From Sphingomonadales bacterium (lineage in GTDB: Bacteria; Pseudomonadota; Alphaproteobacteria; Sphingomonadales; Sphingomonadaceae): a stretch of 61,642 bases of DNA. The first letter of the stretch is position 1; the number at the start of each line of letters is the position of its first letter. Below, one piece after another: positions 57,280 through 61,642 of the stretch. The position numbers and the translations under genes were made by a program. The notes beneath the pieces were generated by a model that worked only from the letters and a program-made list of their open reading frames with translations, was not told the DNA's origin and did not search any database. The DNA lies in NCBI GenBank assembly GCA_017309275.1, contig JAFKLT010000059.1, positions 1-61,642 on the forward strand, read 5' to 3'.

Positions 57280-58344
57280 TCAGTCTTTCGCGGGGGTGGA
57301 TGCCGGGAACCAGCGGCGTCCGAACCAGAAGGCGACGCTCACCAGCAGGATGAGCACGGGAACTTCGACGAGCGGGCCGATGACGGCGGCGAAGGCGACC
57401 GGCGAGGCGAGCCCGAAGGCGGCAATCGCAACCGCGATCGCAAGCTCGAAATTATTTCCGGCGGCGGTGAAGGCGACCGCGGTCGTGCGCGGATAATCGG
57501 CCTCGATCAGCTTGCCCATCCAGAAGCTGATGACGAACTGCACGACGAAATAGATGGTCAGCGGGACGGCGATGCGCACGACGTCGCCGGGAATGGTGAC
57601 GATCTCACCGCCCTTGAGGCTGAACATTGCGACGATCGTGAAGAGCAGCGCGACAAGCGTGATCGGCGCGATGCGCGGGAGGAAGCGCGTCTCATACCAT
57701 TCGTTGCCCTTGGCGTCTGCGAGCCACTTGCGAGTGAGATAGCCCGCCGCAAAGGGAACGCCGAGATAAATGAGGACGGCTTCGGCGACGGTCCAGAAGC
57801 TTACGTCGATAACGCTGCCTTCGAGACCGAACAGCGGCGGCAATATCGTCAGGAAGAACCAGGCATAGATGCTGAAGAACAGGATCTGGAAGATCGAGTT
57901 GAACGCCACCAGTGCCGCGACATATTGATTGTCGCCCTTCGCGAGCTGGTTCCAGACGATCACCATCGCGATGCAGCGCGCGAGGCCGATCAGGATCAGC
58001 CCGGTCATATATTCGGGCTTGTCTGACAGGAAGATCACCGCGAGCGCGAACATCAGCACGGGACCGATGATCCAGTTCTGGATGAGCGAGATGGCGAGCA
58101 CCCTTTTGTCCTCGAACACGCGCGGCAATTCCTCGTAGCGGACGCGCGCGAGCGGCGGATACATCATCAGGATAAGGCCGATCGCGATCGGGATGTTGGT
58201 CGAGCCCCACGAGAGGGCATCGATCGCGGCGGGCAGGCCGGTGAACACCGAACCGAGCAACACGCCGAGCGCCATCGCGAGGAAGATCCAGAGGGTGAGA
58301 TAGCGATCGAGGAACGACAGCCGTTCCCGCTTGGGCTCTGTCAT
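57280..58344 (-). CDS. acr3: ACR3-type arsenite efflux permease
   Basis: 354 residues, about ten membrane helices, with the ACR3 signature regions [26 protein letters not shown] (the conserved Cys in ARCIAMV) and [20 protein letters not shown]. It exports As(III) and Sb(III) by antiport. It lies 9 bases after arsC. Confidence 0.95.
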   Translation of the reverse strand: MTEPKRERLSFLDRYLTLWIFLAMALGVLLGSVFTGLPAAIDALSWGSTNIPIAIGLILMMYPPLARVRYEELPRVFEDKRVLAISLIQNWIIGPVLMFALAVIFLSDKPEYMTGLILIGLARCIAMVIVWNQLAKGDNQYVAALVAFNSIFQILFFSIYAWFFLTILPPLFGLEGSVIDVSFWTVAEAVLIYLGVPFAAGYLTRKWLADAKGNEWYETRFLPRIAPITLVALLFTIVAMFSLKGGEIVTIPGDVVRIAVPLTIYFVVQFVISFWMGKLIEADYPRTTAVAFTAAGNNFELAIAVAIAAFGLASPVAFAAVIGPLVEVPVLILLVSVAFWFGRRWFPASTPAKD

Positions 58345-58353
58345 CGGCTTGGC

Positions 58354-58782
58354 TCAGGCGCCGACGCGGTTGCCAGCGGCGTCGATTACCTGTTCGCCGT
58401 CTTCCTTGGCGAAGGCGCCGCGTTGCCCCGCAGGGATGAGGTCGAGTACCGTTTCGGAGGGACGGCAGAGCTTCACGCCGAGCGGCGAGACCACCAACGG
58501 GCGGTTGATCAGGGCGGGATGCGCCATCATCGCGTCGATCAGCGCTTCGTCGCCAAGGGCCATGTCTCCGAGCCCCAGCTCCGCATAGGGCGTGCCTTTC
58601 TCTCGCAGGAGTTCGCGAGCCGTGATGCCGGCGCGGACGATCAACTGTTCGAGCAGCGCACGCGACGGCGGCGTCTTCAGATACTCGACGACATGCGGTT
58701 CGATCCCGGCATTGCGAATCATCGCGAGGGTGTTGCGGGAGGTCCCGCAGGCGGGGTTATGGTAGATGACGATGTCGGTCAT
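58354..58782 (-). CDS. arsC: Glutaredoxin-dependent arsenate reductase ArsC
   Basis: 142 residues. The active Cys is C12 in NPACGTSRNT, followed by the ArsC/Spx fold (VVEYLKTPPSRALLEQL, INRPLVVSPLGVKLCRP). It reduces arsenate to arsenite, which ACR3 then exports. It lies 13 bases after arsR. Confidence 0.95.
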   Translation of the reverse strand: MTDIVIYHNPACGTSRNTLAMIRNAGIEPHVVEYLKTPPSRALLEQLIVRAGITARELLREKGTPYAELGLGDMALGDEALIDAMMAHPALINRPLVVSPLGVKLCRPSETVLDLIPAGQRGAFAKEDGEQVIDAAGNRVGA

Positions 58783-58795
58783 AGCGCGCGTTCCT

Positions 58796-59125
58796 TCAGC
58801 AGCAGGCGAGTTCTGCGAGCAGCGGCTCGCACAGCTCCGCCCGGCCTTGGCAGCAGTCCTTCGCCAGGAAGAGCATCAGGCCGCGAAGCGCGTCGATATC
58901 CGCGCGCTGGATAATTTGACGCCCGCGCTTCTCGGATATCACGAGGCCGGCTTTGGCGAGCACCGCGAGATGGGTGGAGAAGGTACTCTGGGTGAGTCCC
59001 GACGCTTCGACAAGTTGACCCGTCGACAGGCCGTCGGGCTCATGTTTGACGAGCAGGCGAAAGGCATCGAGGCGTGTCGGGTGTCCCAGCGCGGCGAGAA
59101 TGGACAAGGCGGAATCGGTTTGCAT
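58796..59125 (-). CDS. arsR: ArsR arsenic-responsive repressor
   Basis: 109 residues. Winged helix with ALGHPTRLDAFRLLVKHEPDGLSTGQLVEASGLTQSTFSTHL. As(III) ligands are at the C-terminus: C91, C92, C99 and a terminal C108-C109, not the ELCVCDL helix of the R773 type. That resembles the C-terminal Cys site of AfArsR. It represses its own operon through the two palindromes just upstream. Confidence 0.93.
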   Translation of the reverse strand: MQTDSALSILAALGHPTRLDAFRLLVKHEPDGLSTGQLVEASGLTQSTFSTHLAVLAKAGLVISEKRGRQIIQRADIDALRGLMLFLAKDCCQGRAELCEPLLAELACC

Positions 59126-59127
59126 GC

Positions 59128-59181
59128 ATCGGAATTATCCGATGGAATCGCATCCGTCAATTCCAATCGGGAATATCCGAT
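59128..59181 (-). promoter_or_regulatory. ars promoter with two ArsR operator palindromes
   Basis: Two related inverted repeats, ATCGGAATTATCCGAT (59128-59143) and ATCGGGAATATCCGAT (59166-59181), are 38 bases apart. On the minus strand TTGACG (59155-59160) and TAATTC (59132-59137) are 17 bases apart. The near palindrome covers the -10 and the far one lies upstream of the -35. Confidence 0.82.
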
Positions 59182-59219
59182 TAGTTGGTCCGCTTGCGCG
59201 ATCGGGCTATAGCCTCGTC

Positions 59220-59645
59220 ATGGGTCGCGAACAGCAGAGCGAGATCGCCTTTCGGATCGTCATCGAACAGCCGGTGCCTGGCGTGCTTCACAGCTTGCAA
59301 GGCAAGGACGACGGGCCGCTCGATCCCAAAGCGTCCCGCATGGGTGAAGCCTTGGCCTTCGATTTCTCCGTGCGCGTCGGCCCGGGTCCCAAATTCTTCG
59401 GCGACCAGGTGCGGCGCGAGGGGCCGGAGCGCCGGTTCGTCTATATTCGTGTCGGGCAAATGGCGGGTGACGCGGCTTCGCCTTGGTCGCGGCGGATGAA
59501 GATCGACATACATGATATCGATCAGGAGCTGCTCGACGCGGCCGCGAAGGATATGCGGCCCATCGAGATTGCGATCATTGGCACGGGTAAGGATGGCACG
59601 CCCGCGTGCGCGACGGTGCGTCCGACGATGCGGCGCATCGCCTAG
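59220..59645 (+). CDS. DUF5990 family protein
   Basis: 141 residues from the ATG at 59220, a small soluble alpha/beta protein with IAFRIVIEQPVPGVLHSLQGKDD and a final GKDGTPACATVRP segment, as in DUF5990. Function unknown. It is divergent from arsR, so the far ArsR palindrome could also affect it. Confidence 0.7.
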   Translation: MGREQQSEIAFRIVIEQPVPGVLHSLQGKDDGPLDPKASRMGEALAFDFSVRVGPGPKFFGDQVRREGPERRFVYIRVGQMAGDAASPWSRRMKIDIHDIDQELLDAAAKDMRPIEIAIIGTGKDGTPACATVRPTMRRIA

Positions 59646-59671
59646 CAGAGCTCGTATCCTGTTCCGTCCCG

Positions 59672-60943
59672 TCAAGCGGCGTGTCGCATGGTCCCGAGCT
59701 TGGCCGCGCCGCTCGCCAGCAGCCGCTCGATTTCGTCCGAGGTCCGCCGGACAGCGAGTTTCAGCGCTTCATCGATGTGGACATAATCCTGGGTCACATT
59801 CTGCGAAGCATGTCCGAGCATTGCGCGGATCGTGAGTTCCGAGAATCCCAAATCTCCCGCGACGCTTCCGAAGGTGTGGCGAAGCGTATGGGGCGTCACA
59901 CCCTCTATACCTGCCAAAACGCACACGCGCCGGAGGCACTCGCTAACCGCCGTGAAGGGACCGTCGCCGATGGTCGAGGGAAACAGGTGCGGATTGCCCG
60001 CAATCTCTGCCTGGTCTTGCAGAACCCGCACCGCGGCCGGACCGATCGCTCGAATCTGTGCGCCGCCCTTCGTGTCGGGAAAAGCAACATAGCCGGCATC
60101 GGGATGAAGCCAGCTGCGGCGCATCGCTTGCCCTTCTTCCCGGCGATAGCCCGTCAGCAGCAAGGTGCGCAGGACGCCGAGAGCGACCGGATTCTCGCCG
60201 CTCGCCTCGGCATGAGCGATGGCCTTCCCCATCATCTCGATTTCAGCGACGCTGAGGCGCCGCGTCTTCTTTTTGCTCGCGAGCTTCTTGGCCCCGAGGG
60301 TCGGGTGTACTTCGAGCAGACCCTTGTGCTTCGCGTGACCGATGATCGCCTGAAGCGTGCCGAGGCAGCGGCCCGCCACGCCGGGCCCGCCCGTTGCCAT
60401 GCCGCCTCGCCCTCCCGTTCGGGGTTTGGCCGTCTTCCCGTTCTTTACGTCGGATTGCATCTGCTCGACGTCGGCGATCCGGAGATGCTTCACGATGCGA
60501 TTGCCAAGCAGGGGTACGATGTGGGTTCGAACCCGGCTCTCGTCCATATCGAGCGACGACGTTTTGATGGGAAGATTCTTGCGGCCTAGGATATTCCCGG
60601 CGCGAGCTTCCTCCAAATACCAGTCGCACATCTCCGCTACGGTCATTCCCTTGCGGACCTGCCTGACCTTGTCGGCGGGATCCTCGCCGACGATGACCTC
60701 GGCCAACTTGAGCTTTGCAAGATCGCGGGCCGTATCGACCGTCAGCACGCCGAACCGGCCGAGGTTCATCCGGCGTTTGATACCCTCGGCATTGCGATAT
60801 TGAACGACGAAAGTCTTGAGCCCCGAAGGGAGCACCCTCAGGCCGAAGCCCTTCACTTCGCTATCCCAATAGATGAGCTGCTTGCTGTCTGGCACGGCAA
60901 GCGCGTCGATCGCCCGTTTGGTCAGCTTGCCCGTCGGCATCAT
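59672..60943 (-). CDS. Tyrosine site-specific integrase
   Basis: 423 residues. Start 60943 follows AGGAGA. The N-terminal arm-binding domain is of the DUF4102 type (KLTKRAIDALAVPD, YWDSEVKGFGLRVLPSG), as in integrases of tRNA-targeting islands. The catalytic set is visible: R267 in TGYRREE, H352-x-x-R355 in HTLRH, GHAS and Y387 in DYVHI. It faces away from the tRNA-Gly fragment 178 bases upstream of its start, and should have moved this island. Confidence 0.95.
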   Translation of the reverse strand: MMPTGKLTKRAIDALAVPDSKQLIYWDSEVKGFGLRVLPSGLKTFVVQYRNAEGIKRRMNLGRFGVLTVDTARDLAKLKLAEVIVGEDPADKVRQVRKGMTVAEMCDWYLEEARAGNILGRKNLPIKTSSLDMDESRVRTHIVPLLGNRIVKHLRIADVEQMQSDVKNGKTAKPRTGGRGGMATGGPGVAGRCLGTLQAIIGHAKHKGLLEVHPTLGAKKLASKKKTRRLSVAEIEMMGKAIAHAEASGENPVALGVLRTLLLTGYRREEGQAMRRSWLHPDAGYVAFPDTKGGAQIRAIGPAAVRVLQDQAEIAGNPHLFPSTIGDGPFTAVSECLRRVCVLAGIEGVTPHTLRHTFGSVAGDLGFSELTIRAMLGHASQNVTQDYVHIDEALKLAVRRTSDEIERLLASGAAKLGTMRHAA

Positions 60944-60954
60944 GTCTCTCCTGC

Positions 60955-61025
60955 TGGAGACAAAACCAAAACCGAGCGGCTTTGTCTCCAAATTGTCTCC
61001 TGCAACCGTCAAACTGGAGACAAAA
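60955..61025. repeat. Four copies of a GGAGACAA repeat upstream of the integrase
   Basis: TGGAGACAAAA occurs at 60955-60965 and 61015-61025; the inverse TTTGTCTCCA is at 60981-60990 and TTGTCTCC at 60993-61000. They lie between the integrase start and the att copy. They could be arm-type integrase sites or an autoregulatory operator. Confidence 0.65.
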
Positions 61026-61120
61026 TTAGGATACGAGAGGGCAGAAAGAAAATCAAGAAATATAGGAAATATAGGGTTTTAGGATAGCATAGGAAGCTCT
61101 AGGAAAGCCCGAAGGTCAAG

Positions 61121-61165
61121 TTGCCAAGGTTGGGGTCGAGGGTTCGAATCCCTTCGCCCGCTCCA
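61121..61165 (+). other. att site: 3' half of tRNA-Gly(GCC)
   Basis: The 45 bases from TTGCCAAGG to CGCTCCA read as the anticodon loop (GCC), T-arm (GAGGG-TTCGAAT-CCCTT), 3' acceptor strand and CCA of tRNA-Gly. The 5' half of the tRNA is absent: bases just upstream do not pair. This is the usual leftover of island integration at a tRNA gene. The intact tRNA should lie at the other end, left of the window. Not a functional tRNA. Confidence 0.85.
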
Positions 61166-61572
61166 TCGTCGTTTGTACGATATTCTGTCCCCAGCTACCC
61201 TGCCGTACGACGTTGCCTTGCGCGAAATGCGTGATGTCACCACTGATTTTGACGAAAAGGTTTGATTCCGGAACGCTGGCTCTGCTGTAGATTTTTAGAA
61301 AAATAAGTTAAATCAATTCAATATGAGACTTCTCAGGCGAGTGCGCCCGTCTCTTTGTCCTCATATTGTCATCACAATGACGAATTTGATCGAAATACTG
61401 CGGGAGGCACGTCAACACTTTTTCTCCGCGCCCGATCGGACATTCTCCGGATGTCGGAATACGTCGGAGACGCGCGTTTCCGTGACAATCATCATGTCCG
61501 CAATTGATGACGTGGACGGCTCTCCAACCTCCTGCGGTATGATCTGCGGGATGAGCTGGAAGGAGAGCTACG
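61166..61572 (+). other. Non-coding region between the att site and the IS110 transposase
   Basis: 407 bases without a supported gene, AT-rich around 61285-61325. Part of it must be the left end of the IS110 element. In that family the left non-coding end can encode the bridge RNA. The left tip of the element cannot be fixed because the right end is outside the window. Confidence 0.45.
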
Positions 61573-61642
61573 ATGGAGAAGATCGCAACGGTCGGGTTGG
61601 ATATCGCGAAGTCGGTGTTTCAGGTTCACGGTGTTGATGCCT
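61573..61642 (+). mobile_element. IS110-family transposase, 5' end (cut by window)
   Basis: ATG at 61573 with AGGAGAG just upstream opens MEKIATVGLDIAKSVFQVHGVDA, the N-terminal DEDD RuvC-like strand of IS110 transposases, where the D in GLDIAK is catalytic. The rest lies beyond the window, so integrity is unknown. Confidence 0.85.

Noticed and set aside
61121-61165. A functional tRNA-Gly gene
   Set aside because: The D-arm and 5' acceptor strand are missing; bases before the anticodon loop do not pair with the 3' side.

Overview
The window reads as a metal-resistance and accessory island from a sphingomonad (Alphaproteobacteria, Sphingomonadales). The evidence is high GC, three large TonB-dependent receptors, glutaredoxin-MauE, FTR1, DUF411 and PepSY genes in the usual sphingomonad style, and operons joined by ATGA overlaps. 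The right edge of the island is visible. A tyrosine integrase (59672-60943) lies beside a 45-base copy of the 3' half of a tRNA-Gly(GCC) gene (61121-61165), which looks like an attachment site. Beyond it an IS110-type transposase begins and runs off the window. The left edge is not in the window.

Layout, left to right. 1-7936: P1B-4 ATPase with a His-rich linker, an RND pump, an SRPBCC protein, a DsbB/DsbA-like redox pair and a small secreted protein. 7962-13507: methyltransferase plus AraC pair, cytochrome c-FTR1 fusion, CDF exporter with a divergent ZntR/CadR-like MerR, TauE/SafE permease. 13613-21727: CusF-CusA-CusB-TolC copper/silver efflux operon, two small exported proteins, a glutaredoxin-MauE fusion and its divergent MerR. 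22205-24488: TonB receptor A. 24796-26097: unusual HhH plus nuclease-like gene of lower GC. 26259-33013: Cu(I) ATPase operon (with a DUF4440 protein, a new 56-residue Cys-rich ORF and a cytochrome c), a second methyltransferase plus AraC pair, and copCD. 33153-34440: CnrYXH-type anti-sigma/metal sensor/ECF sigma module. 34553-39025: copA-copB-DUF305-DUF411-lipoprotein. 39354-40672: thioredoxin reductase-like gene and an orphan FliQ. 41008-49722: TonB receptor B, LysR, and an amino-acid ABC transporter whose two permeases are fused and which carries a C-S lyase. 50008-56356: TonB receptor C, two PepSY proteins, a HutC-like repressor and a porin. 56519-59645: arsH-acr3-arsC-arsR and a DUF5990 protein. 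59672-61642: integrase, att site, IS110.

The most interesting signal is regulatory. The ECF sigma module is preceded by a two-part promoter of the form TGAGGG-N16-CGTAT. By eye I find the same architecture, always with exactly 16 bases between the boxes and usually with TG just before CGTA, in front of seven more transcription units: copCD, the copA multicopper-oxidase operon, the Cu(I)-ATPase operon, TonB receptors A and C, the thioredoxin reductase-like gene and the orphan fliQ. The sensor next to the sigma keeps all five CnrX metal ligands at identical spacing. This suggests one CnrX-like envelope sensor drives an island-wide regulon of copper detoxification, outer-membrane receptors and redox repair. 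Other metals use local regulators: MerR for the CDF/FTR1 pair and for glutaredoxin-MauE, and ArsR for arsenic.
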